Shown: positions 45,096 through 54,001 of the stretch, in pieces
Layout: every line of letters starts with the position of its first letter
Position numbering within the stretch: position 1 is the stretch's first letter
Assembly: GCA_018269055.1 (NCBI GenBank)
Contig: JAFDVI010000031.1
Span: 62,001-126,000, forward strand
Reading direction: 5' to 3'
Source: Acidobacteriota bacterium
GTDB taxonomy: Bacteria; Acidobacteriota; Blastocatellia; RBC074
Length of the DNA: 64,000 bases
The notes under the pieces: model-generated
The model's input: only the letters and a program-made list of their open reading frames with translations
What the model was told of the DNA's origin: nothing
Database searches by the model: none
Translations under genes and position numbers: made by a program

Positions 45096-46013
45096 ATGCA
45101 GCCGATGCGTTTTGGAAGTCACCGAAAAAAATCCGTCATCTTTTTCACCGTGTTCGGCATTTGCTTGATCGTGCTGGCGGTAGCGCTGAATGTGGGCTGG
45201 ATTGTCTTTCACTGGCGACAGGTCGCGCTGCTGATTTTTGGCGTCATTTTTTTCATTCTGATCATTGCCGGATTGACCCTGAACACAATCTTTCTGGTGC
45301 GCGAAGTTCGCCGCAATGAACAACACGATAGCTTCATCAATGCTGTCACACACGAATTGAAAACTCCGATTGCTTCCATTCGGTTGTACTTGCAAACGCT
45401 GCAAACCCGTGACGTGGATGAAGCCAAGCGCAAGGAGTTTTATGAAATCATGCTGGCCGACAGTGACCGATTGTTGCACACCGTCGAACAAGTATTGCGA
45501 GCAGGCCGCGCAGGCGACCGTCGCCGCCACGTTCAAGTTTCGCTGATGGATTTTGGTGAATTGGCGCGCGAATGTATCGAGTTGGCGCGCAAACAAAATC
45601 ATTTGGATGATACGGCTTTGCGATTTAGCGAATCATTGGCCAACAATCGGCGTCCCATCGTCAAAGGAGATGCGGACGAATTGCGCGCCGCAATCTCCAA
45701 CTTGATAGACAACGCCATCAAATACTCCGACAAGGAAATCAACATTTCCGTTGAAGTTACCGACGTAGACACTCGTTCCGTCGCCATTCGTGTCACGGAC
45801 AACGGTGCAGGCATCCCGCGCGGCTATCTGGATCAGGTCTTCAAACGATTTTACCGCATCCCGCGCCGCGCCAGCGTCAAAGTCAAAGGCACGGGCCTGG
45901 GTTTGTTCATTGTCCGTTCCGTCGTCAGCAAACACGGCGGCAAAACCTTCGCCGAAAGCGCAGGCGAAGGGCTGGGCAGCACCTTCACCATTCAATTGCC
46001 CCGCGCCAATTGA
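45096..46013 (+). CDS. Sensor histidine kinase
   Basis: 305 residues from the ATG at 45096 (45105 is an alternative). Two membrane helices at about 14-36 and 43-66 leave almost no periplasmic sensor, so it may sense the membrane or act through a partner. The HisKA box is NAVTHELKTP with H86. The ATPase boxes are NLIDNAIKYS, DNGAGIP and GTGLGLFIV. It is divergent from the DUF1175 gene, with about 150 bases between the starts, and is followed by its response regulator after 54 bases. Confidence 0.93.
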   Translation: MQPMRFGSHRKKSVIFFTVFGICLIVLAVALNVGWIVFHWRQVALLIFGVIFFILIIAGLTLNTIFLVREVRRNEQHDSFINAVTHELKTPIASIRLYLQTLQTRDVDEAKRKEFYEIMLADSDRLLHTVEQVLRAGRAGDRRRHVQVSLMDFGELARECIELARKQNHLDDTALRFSESLANNRRPIVKGDADELRAAISNLIDNAIKYSDKEINISVEVTDVDTRSVAIRVTDNGAGIPRGYLDQVFKRFYRIPRRASVKVKGTGLGLFIVRSVVSKHGGKTFAESAGEGLGSTFTIQLPRAN

Positions 46014-46067
46014 GTAGAGCAGGTTGAATAATTTGTTCCATAAGATTTGGGGAACCGCAAAAAATCA

Positions 46068-46805
46068 ATGAGCCTAGTTCTGATTGTCGAAGATGAACAA
46101 CATTTGGCCGATGGATTGCGCTTCAATCTGGAAGCGGAAGGCTACGAGGTTGAAATTGCCGGTGACGGCGAAACCGCGCTGGATTTACTGATCGGCCATC
46201 CCAAACGATTCGATGCCGTCGTGCTGGACGTGATGCTACCCGCCAAAGACGGTTTTGAAGTCGCCACAGAATTGCGCCAGGCCGGACAGTTCGTCCCCGT
46301 GTTGATGCTGACCGCGCGCAGCCGTCCGGAAGATGTGCTCAAGGGTTTTGAAGCCGGAGCCGATGATTACTTGCCCAAACCTTTTGAATTGCCGATCCTG
46401 CTTGCACGCCTGAAAGGATTGTTGCGGCGAAAGGAATGGTTTCACTTGGCGCTGGAACAACCCGCCATCAACGACGTGTTCCGCTTCTCTGGAAAGATGA
46501 TTGATTTTGCCGAACTGGAATTGCGCGTCGGCCCACGCGTTGAAAAGCTGACCCTGATGGAAGCTGACCTGTTGCGCTATCTGATTCGCCATGAAGGCAG
46601 GACCGTTTCGCGGCGGAATATCCTGGAAGATGTTTGGAACTTGCACGAAGACACGGACACGCGCGCCATTGATAATTTCATTGCCCGCTTGAGAAAACTG
46701 ATTGAAGACGAACCGTCAAATCCGCGCCACTTGCTGACTGTGCGCGGCGTGGGATATAGATTTGCGGCCAATCCTGATGGCGAAACTGAAGAGCGGAAAA
46801 ATTAA
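46068..46805 (+). CDS. OmpR/PhoB-type response regulator
   Basis: 245 residues from the ATG at 46068; a TTG at 46047 is the less likely start. The receiver domain has the acidic pair in VEDE, the phosphoacceptor D54 (VVLDVMLPAKDG) and the lysine in LPKPFE. The C-terminal winged-helix domain ends EDVWNLHEDTDTRAIDNFIARLRKLIE...VRGVGYRF. It should be phosphorylated by the kinase just upstream. The target genes are unknown; the divergent envelope cluster is a candidate. Confidence 0.95.
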   Translation: MSLVLIVEDEQHLADGLRFNLEAEGYEVEIAGDGETALDLLIGHPKRFDAVVLDVMLPAKDGFEVATELRQAGQFVPVLMLTARSRPEDVLKGFEAGADDYLPKPFELPILLARLKGLLRRKEWFHLALEQPAINDVFRFSGKMIDFAELELRVGPRVEKLTLMEADLLRYLIRHEGRTVSRRNILEDVWNLHEDTDTRAIDNFIARLRKLIEDEPSNPRHLLTVRGVGYRFAANPDGETEERKN

Positions 46806-46836
46806 AAGGAGCAGGATAAGTGCTTTCTCCTGCTCC
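46802..46836 (-). terminator. Terminator between convergent genes
   Basis: GGAGCAGGA (46808-46816) pairs with TCCTGCTCC (46828-46836). On the minus strand the stem is followed by TTTTAAT, so it best serves the 46870 gene; it also separates that gene from the response regulator. Confidence 0.6.
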
Positions 46837-46869
46837 TCCACAGTCTCGATTTCTTTCCGCCTTTTGCCC

Positions 46870-47886
46870 TTAGTGTTCTGTTACTTCATCTTCCTTGAAG
46901 CGCTTCAGCTTCATGTTCAGGGTTTGGACGCGAAGACCTAACAATGCAGCCGCTTTGGTCTGATTGTTATTTGTCTGTCGCAAAGCGGTTTCAATCAGAT
47001 TGCGCTCGAAATCGTCCACAATCTGCGGCAGGTCAATTCCGTTTGGCGGAATTGCCTTGAGCGCGGCAAAGCGCACGCGCGAAGGCAACAAAGATTCGTC
47101 AATTTGTAGGGGTTTTGTGCCGTTGACGGCGCTCTCCAACGCGGCCTCCAGTTCGTCAATGTTTCCTTCCCAGGAATAATCCGCCAGCATTTTCATCGCG
47201 CCATGCGTGATTTCATGCTGGCCTTTGCCCAGCCGTTTGACGATTTTCTGGAGCAGATGTTTGACCAGATATGGAATGTCTTCGCTGCGTTCGCGCAAGG
47301 GTTTGATCGTGAAGCCGGAAGATTTCAGCAATTCGACCAACCCGTAACCAATCCGATTTTCAGCATTCAATTCGCTGGGTTTGCATTCCGTAGCAAAGAT
47401 CAGACGTGGCCCGCCTTTTTTCCCGGAATGACCTCGCCATCGTTGCTCCTCGATAAAAGCGGCAAAACGCTGCTGCAACAAGGCAGGCAATCGAGTCAGT
47501 TCGTTAATAAAAATGGTGCCGTTCTGGCAGGTTTCGATCATACCGTGAGAATCAAACAGCAAGGAATGCAGGGCTTCACTATCCAGACTGTGGGCATTGA
47601 GCGACAAAAAAGGCTGCGACCGGTTGGCGCTGGCCTGGTGGAGTACTCGTGCGATTTGTTCCTGCCTTAGCCCGCGCTCGCCGACGATCAAAGTCACTTT
47701 GCCAGTATCGTGCTGAGCGACTTGGACGCTGATGAACTGTTTCAGGTCGGCCACATTCGTACTCATTCCGACGAAACATTCATACTGATCCAATGAGAGC
47801 GTTTGCGGCGCTCCAACCAGCGACAAAGCTGGACGTGGCGTTAATTTCACAGAACCATTCGCTTTCTCTACAGCTTGAGTAACCAT
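46870..47886 (-). CDS. Degenerate NtrC-like AAA+ regulator with Fis-type HTH
   Basis: 338 residues. The order is that of sigma-54 activators: AAA+ core, arginine-rich RERSEDIPYLVKHLL segment, then a C-terminal Fis helix-turn-helix (LIETALRQTNNNQTKAAALLGLRVQTLNMKLKRF). The Walker A position reads GERGLRQEQ instead of GExGTGKE, and the sigma-54 contact loop GAFTGA is absent (SLLFDSHGMIETCQNGT). It therefore probably cannot activate sigma-54 and may act as a DNA-binding repressor or scaffold. Convergent with the two-component genes. Confidence 0.8.
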   Translation of the reverse strand: MVTQAVEKANGSVKLTPRPALSLVGAPQTLSLDQYECFVGMSTNVADLKQFISVQVAQHDTGKVTLIVGERGLRQEQIARVLHQASANRSQPFLSLNAHSLDSEALHSLLFDSHGMIETCQNGTIFINELTRLPALLQQRFAAFIEEQRWRGHSGKKGGPRLIFATECKPSELNAENRIGYGLVELLKSSGFTIKPLRERSEDIPYLVKHLLQKIVKRLGKGQHEITHGAMKMLADYSWEGNIDELEAALESAVNGTKPLQIDESLLPSRVRFAALKAIPPNGIDLPQIVDDFERNLIETALRQTNNNQTKAAALLGLRVQTLNMKLKRFKEDEVTEH

Positions 47887-47946
47887 AAGTAAAACTCTCC
47901 CTCAACTTCTTCTGATGATTGATGAAACTCTTTTTTCAAAATTCGT

Positions 47947-47978
47947 CCCGCGAAATACCAAAAATTTAGTATTTCGGG
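47947..47978. promoter_or_regulatory. Palindrome upstream of the NtrC-like gene (possible operator)
   Basis: CCCG(C)GAAATAC is separated by ten bases from its inverse GTATTTCGGG. It lies about 60 bases before the start of the 46870-47886 gene, a usual place for autoregulation. The rest of the 535-base gap (47887-48421) holds a second inverted repeat and no credible gene. Confidence 0.45.
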
Positions 47979-48326
47979 TTTGGGCGAATCTTTTGCAATG
48001 CTTTCTGCCTGTCAGCTTTGAAACTCAGAAAACTGAACTAGGATCGTCTCCTTATCAAAGCTCAACAATTGGCAGAAACTTTCAATACAAAAGTCAGGCC
48101 GAATTAAATTGGCAAGCTAACTTCAATTCAACAATGGGTTTGATCAAGAACCGCTGATCGCGAGGCGGCAATTGAGTGTTCGGTTATGGAATTACCAGAT
48201 TTCAAAAGCGGACTTAAACTACTGACCAAAAAACCTTTCGTTTCAAGCAACTAGATAAGCCCGACATGGTTTAGTTACGAGATCACCCCTTGAAAGTTCC
48301 ATTCATACCTTGGATGCCAGAAAAAC

Positions 48327-48385
48327 TTTCAGCCGCGGAAGCCGTTCTCAATTCATTGAAATGAGAGCGGCTTCCGCGGCTGAAA
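48327..48385. repeat. 24-bp inverted repeat
   Basis: The arms TTTCAGCCGCGGAAGCCG... (48327-48350) and 48362-48385 match in 23 of 24 positions around an 11-base loop. Each arm has an inner CCGCGG palindrome. It lies just downstream of the exported DUF4097-like gene and may end that transcript. Confidence 0.8.
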
Positions 48386-48421
48386 ATAATTCCAAACAGG
48401 GATAAATTCCTCGTTGGAATT

Positions 48422-49222
48422 TCAATTTCTAAGGAGCTTCACTCCACCATTGATGCCGCTGATTTTGATCGGCGCGCCACCCGCTCCCAACTTACCGACC
48501 AACTGGCCGCGCTTCATTTCGCCTTGAACGGAAAGCGGCAAATCGGTATCAATTCCGCCGTTGATGCCACGGACATCCACATCGGCGTTGACTTCACCGC
48601 GAATGCCGATTTCGACGCCGCCATTGATGCCGCTGACGCGCAATCCGGCTTCACCCAGTTTCGCCATTGCGACTGAAACGCCGCCATTGATGCCGCTGAG
48701 TTCAGCAATGGTTCCGGCCTGCTCGACCTTGACTCTGCCATTGACACCTGAAACGCCGACTTCACCCGTAAGCTGGCCGACGGTCACAGCGCCGTTGATG
48801 CCGGAAACTTTCAGATTGCCGTTACGCGGCAACCTGACATTCACTTCATGGCGCACCCAGCCGTGATCGCCTCCCCACTTGCCGCCTTCCTTGTCGTTTT
48901 CGGTTTTGATGACCAAAGTATTCGCGGTGTCTTCAATGATCACGGGCTTGCGATCCATCGCTTCCTGGCTGGAAGCCCTGACCTGGATATTGATTTCGGC
49001 TCTGTCGGCGTCCCAGGTTTCCACTGTTACCTTTCCATTGAATCCGCTGATGCGAGTGCTCGATCCCGGCGCAAGCGTGACCGTCTTATTAATCTGGTCG
49101 CTCACTTCGCCCAAGCTCACGGAGTCGGAATGTTTTGCCATCAAATTTTTGACAGCCTTGGGTGAGTCCACAAACGTCAGCGCGAAGGCCAACAACACTA
49201 AACACGCAAATAATAGTTTCAT
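48422..49222 (-). CDS. Exported DUF4097-like beta-helix protein, short form
   Basis: 266 residues from the ATG at 49222, which has AGGGGA upstream; a start at 49261 is less likely. Signal peptide MKLLFACLVLLAFALTFV. The body is a chain of short repeats of the form VSGINGGVxVxxxxGExxxxxxxG, typical of a right-handed beta-helix such as the DUF4097 adhesin-like fold. No catalytic residues seen. It is the last gene of the ECF sigma operon and so is probably an envelope-stress output. Confidence 0.75.
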   Translation of the reverse strand: MKLLFACLVLLAFALTFVDSPKAVKNLMAKHSDSVSLGEVSDQINKTVTLAPGSSTRISGFNGKVTVETWDADRAEINIQVRASSQEAMDRKPVIIEDTANTLVIKTENDKEGGKWGGDHGWVRHEVNVRLPRNGNLKVSGINGAVTVGQLTGEVGVSGVNGRVKVEQAGTIAELSGINGGVSVAMAKLGEAGLRVSGINGGVEIGIRGEVNADVDVRGINGGIDTDLPLSVQGEMKRGQLVGKLGAGGAPIKISGINGGVKLLRN

Positions 49223-49264
49223 GATTCGTCCCCTTTTGTTTTCGAAATTTGCCTGTCTCAAATT

Positions 49265-50569
49265 TTAGCGCGTGGCTTTCTTGATCCGCACGCTGCCGCT
49301 GAAACTGGAAGCGCGAACATCCGCGCCGCCTTTGCCAACCGTGCCCGTCATCAGGCTGCCGCCAATGGTTCTGGTCAGTTGCAACGGAAACTCTGTGTTC
49401 ACTGATCCGCTGTGAGTTTTTGCCGAAAGCGTGAAATTGCTGTCGGGCGGCAAAACCAGCACGACTTCCCCACTGAAGCTTTCAAATTCGTAATGGCCGT
49501 CCTGATGCAGCTTGCCTGTAAACTGGACAATGCCAGACGTCGTTTTGGCGACAATTTCACTGCTATCCAAATTGGCCAGAATGATGTTATCGCTGGTGGT
49601 ATTGGCTTCGATGCGACCTTTTGAATCACTGATATTCACGGATCCGCTCACCGCTGTCGCCTTCAAGCCTTCGGCGATGCCGCGCAGGATGACATTGCCG
49701 CTGATCGCATTGACAACTGCGCGCCCGCGCACGTTGGCCACAGTGATGTCTTCAGTAAAGCTTGTCGCCTGAACATCGCCGCCAACATCGTCAATCACCA
49801 CTCCGCCACTATTTGAGCGAACAATTGCCCGCCCGCCGACCTTTTCAAGTCTGATGTCGCCACTGTTGACGGTTGCCGTCACATCGTCGCGCGCCTGAGT
49901 TACGCGAACCGACCCGCTGCTCGCCTGAGCAAACACACGTGAGTTCGCTTCATTGACGATGACAGTTCCGCTGGTCGCATTTGCGCGGACTTCGCCGCCA
50001 ATTCGCGTTGCGTGAATATCTCCACTGGTCGAATTCAGACTTGCAATGTCCGTCACGTCCTGAGCCGAAACATTGCCGCTGGTTGCGCGAGCCGTCACCC
50101 GTTCCACCGGGCCGTTCACAAGAATGTCGCCGCTGGTGGAAGTCGCAGGGCTGATGGCCGCAGAGCGCGGAACTTTCACATCGAAATCCACTGTCACGCC
50201 GCCGCCTCGCCAATTGAAACCGTTCGGATACACAACGCGAATTTCGACCCGTTCCGGTCTGGTCGTCGCCTCGATTTGCACTCTCGCAAAATCGGCTTCA
50301 TTGCGCCCGCGTTTGATGGCGTCCACTTTGACGCGGTTTTCATTCCAACTGGAAACGCGAATCACACCGCTGGTGTTGTAAATGCCCACCGTGCCGTTGG
50401 CAGCCAAATCGTATGTTTGGTGAAATTCTTTGTCCTGGCTTCCGGTCGTCTGCGCGCCGACAACTTGCCACCATACAGCCAAAGCCAGGACCAACCACCA
50501 AATTTTCATCCCCCATCGAATCGTCATTTCACTTATTTCACTCCAATTCAAAAACTGTTCCTTGCTCAT
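49265..50569 (-). CDS. Exported DUF4097-like beta-helix protein, long form
   Basis: 434 residues from the ATG at 50569; a GTG at 50575 overlapping the previous stop, or the ATG at 50509 directly before the signal peptide (MKIWWLVLALAVWW), are alternatives. Repeats of about 18-20 residues, such as ATSGNVSAQDV, STSGDIHATRI and NSGDIRLEKV, predict a parallel beta-helix. The pattern matches DUF4097/DUF4098 proteins that are often encoded beside anti-sigma factors. Its role is unknown. Confidence 0.8.
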   Translation of the reverse strand: MSKEQFLNWSEISEMTIRWGMKIWWLVLALAVWWQVVGAQTTGSQDKEFHQTYDLAANGTVGIYNTSGVIRVSSWNENRVKVDAIKRGRNEADFARVQIEATTRPERVEIRVVYPNGFNWRGGGVTVDFDVKVPRSAAISPATSTSGDILVNGPVERVTARATSGNVSAQDVTDIASLNSTSGDIHATRIGGEVRANATSGTVIVNEANSRVFAQASSGSVRVTQARDDVTATVNSGDIRLEKVGGRAIVRSNSGGVVIDDVGGDVQATSFTEDITVANVRGRAVVNAISGNVILRGIAEGLKATAVSGSVNISDSKGRIEANTTSDNIILANLDSSEIVAKTTSGIVQFTGKLHQDGHYEFESFSGEVVLVLPPDSNFTLSAKTHSGSVNTEFPLQLTRTIGGSLMTGTVGKGGADVRASSFSGSVRIKKATR

Positions 50570-50571
50570 TT

Positions 50572-51402
50572 TCACTGCATTGCCACTTCCTGCATCAACT
50601 CCACTTTTCTGGCATACGCCGCCAGCAAAAACTGCCCGGCAGCCACATCGTTCGGAAACTCTTTCAACGCGCGTTTGCTTTGCGCAATCGAACTGTCAAT
50701 CAGCGCCAGACTGCTTTCATACTTTTTGAATGCGTCCGGGTCAATTTCGCCGCGGCGCTTGGCGACCGCTCGATCCAGCAACTTGATCGCCGATTGGTAT
50801 TCGCGCTCGGCGCGCACCAACTGCTGCGCCAACAATTCGGTGTCATTCAATTGGCGTGTTGGAACCGGTTCGCGCTTCGATTGCGGTTTCGATTTCACCG
50901 GCTCAGCATTTGCCAGTTCGTTAGTCGTAGCCGGAGTGGGTTCGGTACTTTTCGGGTTCGGCTCGGCATTTTGCGGAGTCACCCTCGGCGAAGGCGTGAC
51001 TTTTGCTATTTGATTTTCGCCGCTGCCGCGCCGCATCCACCACATCGTCGCTCCGACCGAAACAGCAATCAGCAACACAGCCAGCGCCGCCTGACGCGCC
51101 AAGGTCGGAGCCAGCAACCAAGCGACCATCCTTTGCCACCAAGGCGATTTCAGTCCGAAACTTACTCGAACAGGTTCCACCGCAATTTGTGCTCGAATCG
51201 CTTCCCAGCTTTCCGACAACGGATCAATCGCCGTTTGCTCGTAAAACTCGGCAAACAAAGCATTTTCGCTTTCCAGCCGGTCACGTTCGGCGGCGCAATC
51301 CAAACAATCTGCCAGATGCTGGCGCACTTCGGCGGCCAGCCGTTCGGTCAGTTCGCCGTACAGAAAATCTTCCAATTCAATTTGGCATCGTTCGCAATTC
51401 AT
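50572..51402 (-). CDS. Zinc-finger anti-sigma factor
   Basis: 276 residues. The N-terminal zinc anti-sigma domain is MNCERCQIEL...EVRQHLADCLDCAAE, with the HxxxCxxC motif. A single membrane helix (QAALAVLLIAVSVGATMWW) lies near residues 104-122. A Pro/Thr/Lys linker and a helical periplasmic domain follow. It should hold the ECF sigma factor encoded upstream at the membrane until a signal releases it. Its stop overlaps the start region of the next gene. Confidence 0.88.
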   Translation of the reverse strand: MNCERCQIELEDFLYGELTERLAAEVRQHLADCLDCAAERDRLESENALFAEFYEQTAIDPLSESWEAIRAQIAVEPVRVSFGLKSPWWQRMVAWLLAPTLARQAALAVLLIAVSVGATMWWMRRGSGENQIAKVTPSPRVTPQNAEPNPKSTEPTPATTNELANAEPVKSKPQSKREPVPTRQLNDTELLAQQLVRAEREYQSAIKLLDRAVAKRRGEIDPDAFKKYESSLALIDSSIAQSKRALKEFPNDVAAGQFLLAAYARKVELMQEVAMQ

Positions 51403-51422
51403 AGTCTCAGATAACAGGTTTT

Positions 51423-51442
51423 AGGCGCCAGGTTTGGCGCCT
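51423..51442. repeat. Small hairpin between sigma and anti-sigma genes
   Basis: AGGCGCCA is followed by a 4-base loop and TGGCGCCT. It lies in the 48-base gap between the ECF sigma stop and the anti-sigma start and could lower downstream expression. No T run follows. Confidence 0.5.
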
Positions 51443-51450
51443 GGCCACGC

Positions 51451-52014
51451 TCAAACTGCCAAATAGGGTTCAAGCCGTTTTCGCATCTCAGCGCGCGCCC
51501 TGTGAAGATCGGTTTTCAGCTTGCCAATTGAGTGGCCCGTGATGGAACTGATCTCCTCGTAGCTCTTTTCGTGAAAAATCTTCAGACTGAAAACGATTCG
51601 CTTATCGTCGTCCAATTCCGCCAGCGCCCTGTGAATCGTGTCCGTCAATTCCCTATCCAACATGCTTCCTTCCGGCAAAACAAATCCTGACTCCAGCTTC
51701 AAACTTTCCGGTTCGTCCAGCCCGACCTTTCGATCATCTTTCCTTGATTGCCTGACCGATTCCCGCACCACGTTTCGCGCAATGCCGAAGAGCCAGGTCG
51801 AAAGCCGCAATTCATCCCGCAACCCGCCCAAATTCCGATAGGCGCGGACGAAAGTCTCTTGGGCAAGTTCCTCCGACAATTCTCTATTCTGAACGTGATG
51901 GTTGATGAAGCTGAGAACCGGTCGGCCATAACGATTGAAAATCAGATGAAAAGCTTCTTCGTCGCCGCACTTCGCGCGCTCCACCACGCCCGGGGATATT
52001 TCCGAAAACGCCAT
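51451..52014 (-). CDS. ECF-type RNA polymerase sigma factor
   Basis: 187 residues from the ATG at 52014 after AGGGAGAAG; the frame continues to 52098 without a better start. Region 2 is visible as [20 protein letters not shown]...[16 protein letters not shown], and region 4 as [48 protein letters not shown]. It should direct polymerase to its own operon and to envelope-stress genes and is paired with the anti-sigma factor encoded next. Confidence 0.94.
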   Translation of the reverse strand: MAFSEISPGVVERAKCGDEEAFHLIFNRYGRPVLSFINHHVQNRELSEELAQETFVRAYRNLGGLRDELRLSTWLFGIARNVVRESVRQSRKDDRKVGLDEPESLKLESGFVLPEGSMLDRELTDTIHRALAELDDDKRIVFSLKIFHEKSYEEISSITGHSIGKLKTDLHRARAEMRKRLEPYLAV

Positions 52015-52234
52015 CTTCTCCCTTTGATCTTTTCTCTCTGTCTGTATGTTCAGACTTTCAGACCAACCGTCTCGCAGCTTCGAAGCCAGACTTCTCATAA
52101 TTTCTCACCGCGCCGCTCAATTTCTGTTCCGTCGGGTGAGTGCAACTGGCCGTCTGAAAGTTTCAATTGTTTGAAGAAAAACTTTACGAAAGCGACCGGT
52201 CAAATTATGCCAGATGTGTTATAAGTCCGTCGCT

Positions 52235-53200
52235 ATGAGTAAGAAACGTTTTTTGGTTACGGGCGGCGCGGGCTTCATCGGCTCGCATCTGGTTGACCGC
52301 TTGCTCGCTCAGAATCCCGCCAGAGTCACCGTCGTGGATAATTTTGACGAATTTTATGATCAACATACGAAACGCTCGAACATAGAAAATCATCTACGCC
52401 ATCCTGCTTACCGACTCATCGAAACCGACATACGAAATTTCAACGCGCTTCGGCAGGTTTTTTCTGAAGAACATTTTGACGTCATTATTCATTTGGCCGC
52501 CAAGGCGGGCGTTCGCCCCTCAGTGGCTGATCCGCGCGGGTACGAAGAAGTGAACATCGCAGGAACCGTCAACCTGCTGGAACTGGCGCACAAAAATGGC
52601 ATTAAAAAATTCGTTTTCGGCTCCTCAAGTTCGGTGTACGGCCCTGCGGCCACGCCGCCCTTCAAGGAAGATGCGCCGCTTGCGCCAATTTCACCTTACG
52701 CCGCAACCAAAGCCGCAGGCGAACTGATCGCGCACACTTATAGTTATCTGCACGGAATGAACATCACCTGTCTGCGCTTTTTCACGGTGTATGGCCCTCG
52801 GCAGCGACCGGATCTGGCCATTCACAAATTTGCGCGGCTCATTTCCAGCAAACGCCCGATCCCGGTTTATGGCGATGGTTTGGCCGAACGCGATTTCACT
52901 TACATTGACGACATTCTGCAAGGCGTGCTGGCCGCGATTGACTATTTGGCTACGCCGTTTGAGATCATCAACCTGGGCGAATCGGCAACCGTTACCGTCA
53001 ATCAGATGATCGAATTGCTGGAAGCTGCGCTGGGCCAGAAAGCCGTCATTGATCGCCAACCGGCGCAACCCGGGGATATGCCGCGCACGCATGCAGACAT
53101 CAGCAAAGCGGCTCGCTTATTGGGCTACAAGCCAACTACGCCGGTCGAAGTTGGGCTGAAGAAGTTCGCGGAATGGTTCAAACGCGGCGTGAAGGGCTAA
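52235..53200 (+). CDS. NAD-dependent sugar-nucleotide epimerase
   Basis: 321 residues from the ATG at 52235. The extended short-chain dehydrogenase fold shows [12 protein letters not shown] near the N-terminus, the catalytic YAATK (Tyr and Lys) and [13 protein letters not shown]. The sequence is closest in style to UDP-glucose or UDP-glucuronate 4-epimerases that feed polysaccharide synthesis. The exact sugar cannot be read from sequence. It is divergent from the ECF sigma gene, with 220 bases between the starts. Confidence 0.88.
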   Translation: MSKKRFLVTGGAGFIGSHLVDRLLAQNPARVTVVDNFDEFYDQHTKRSNIENHLRHPAYRLIETDIRNFNALRQVFSEEHFDVIIHLAAKAGVRPSVADPRGYEEVNIAGTVNLLELAHKNGIKKFVFGSSSSVYGPAATPPFKEDAPLAPISPYAATKAAGELIAHTYSYLHGMNITCLRFFTVYGPRQRPDLAIHKFARLISSKRPIPVYGDGLAERDFTYIDDILQGVLAAIDYLATPFEIINLGESATVTVNQMIELLEAALGQKAVIDRQPAQPGDMPRTHADISKAARLLGYKPTTPVEVGLKKFAEWFKRGVKG

Positions 53201-53264
53201 ACACCGTTTGAGACCTTACAGTGAAAGAAGAGCTTGAAGCCGCGACGTTTGAAGGAAGCGATTC

Positions 53265-53293
53265 TTGACAGCCTACAAAGGCAAACCTAGAAT
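53265..53293 (+). promoter_or_regulatory. Sigma-70 promoter for the 53340 operon
   Basis: TTGACA (53265-53270), a 17-base spacer and TAGAAT (53288-53293). The expected leader is about 40 bases, ending in CGGAG before the TTG start at 53340. Confidence 0.75.
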
Positions 53294-53339
53294 CCCGGCT
53301 CTGTTCAACTGAGTTCAATCACGCCTTACGGAGAAAAAT

Positions 53340-53756
53340 TTGTACAGTGAAAATCTTATAGCCCCGACCCCAGCTTCGACTGGAAAAACGATTGCGGCCT
53401 GTTTGGCCGGATTTGTGCTTCCTGGTTTAGGCCATATCGTGCTGGGCAAATTCGTGCGTGGAGCGCTGATTGGTGGTGTCATCATCATCATGTTTTTGCT
53501 CGGATTTAAGATGGAGGGTCATCTTTACACGCCTGTGGCAAACGACTGGCTGACCTGGTTTTTCAGCTTTCTGGATGTGGGCACCGGAGTTCCCTACTTC
53601 ATTTGCTTAGCCGCAGATTGGGGCTTCCAAATAACGCCGGACCAAGCCGCCAAAGTGACGTATGAATACGGCAATACCTTCTTTTGCGTCGCGGGAGCAC
53701 TGAATATGCTGGCGGTGATGGATGCGTACGACATTGGCGTGGGGAGGAAGGCATGA
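53340..53756 (+). CDS. DUF6677-like membrane protein
   Basis: 138 residues beginning with TTG, 7 bases after GGAG. Two to three hydrophobic stretches are present (AACLAGFVLPGLGHIVLG, GALIGGVIIIMFLLGF and VPYFICLAAD). The C-terminal YEYGNTFFCVAGALNMLAVMDAYDI matches the pattern I associate with DUF6677, a family frequent in Acidobacteriota with no known function. Its stop overlaps the next start (ATGA). Confidence 0.7.
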   Translation: MYSENLIAPTPASTGKTIAACLAGFVLPGLGHIVLGKFVRGALIGGVIIIMFLLGFKMEGHLYTPVANDWLTWFFSFLDVGTGVPYFICLAADWGFQITPDQAAKVTYEYGNTFFCVAGALNMLAVMDAYDIGVGRKA

Positions 53757-53929
53757 CCCATTTTCTGGCCATGGTACTTTTCAGCATACTGGTTTCAGTC
53801 GCCTTTGCCGCGCTTTCTTCCGAACATCATACGACCCAGGAACGCATCAAATATGGTTTGAAAGTCTTCGGATATTTCGTTGGCCTGGGATTTATTATCG
53901 CCTGGGTTCTTTACTTTCTGCCGCTTTAG
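53753..53929 (+). CDS. Small membrane protein, translationally coupled
   Basis: 58 residues from the ATG at 53753, overlapping the preceding TGA and preceded by GGGGAGGAAGG. Two membrane helices (FLAMVLFSILVSVAFAAL and VFGYFVGLGFIIAWVLYFL) flank a short charged loop. Unknown function; it likely partners the DUF6677-like protein. Confidence 0.7.
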   Translation: MTHFLAMVLFSILVSVAFAALSSEHHTTQERIKYGLKVFGYFVGLGFIIAWVLYFLPL

Positions 53930-53950
53930 ACTGGCTTGCTGGTTGCAAAC

Positions 53951-53993
53951 AGCGGGTTGCGGATTGAAAAACTCGATCAATCTGCAATCCGCT
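53951..53993. repeat. Inverted repeat in the mgtE leader
   Basis: AGCGGGTTGCGGATTG (53951-53966) and its inverse at 53978-53993 match in 14 of 16 positions around an 11-base loop. It ends 8 bases before the mgtE ATG and could occlude translation initiation. It belongs to the ATCCGCAAT-type repeats. Confidence 0.6.
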
Positions 53994-54001
53994 TTTCTTG
54001 T

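Noticed and set aside
47915-48157. 80-codon plus-strand ORF
   Set aside because: It starts within a regulatory-looking gap, has no ribosome site and no protein-like pattern.
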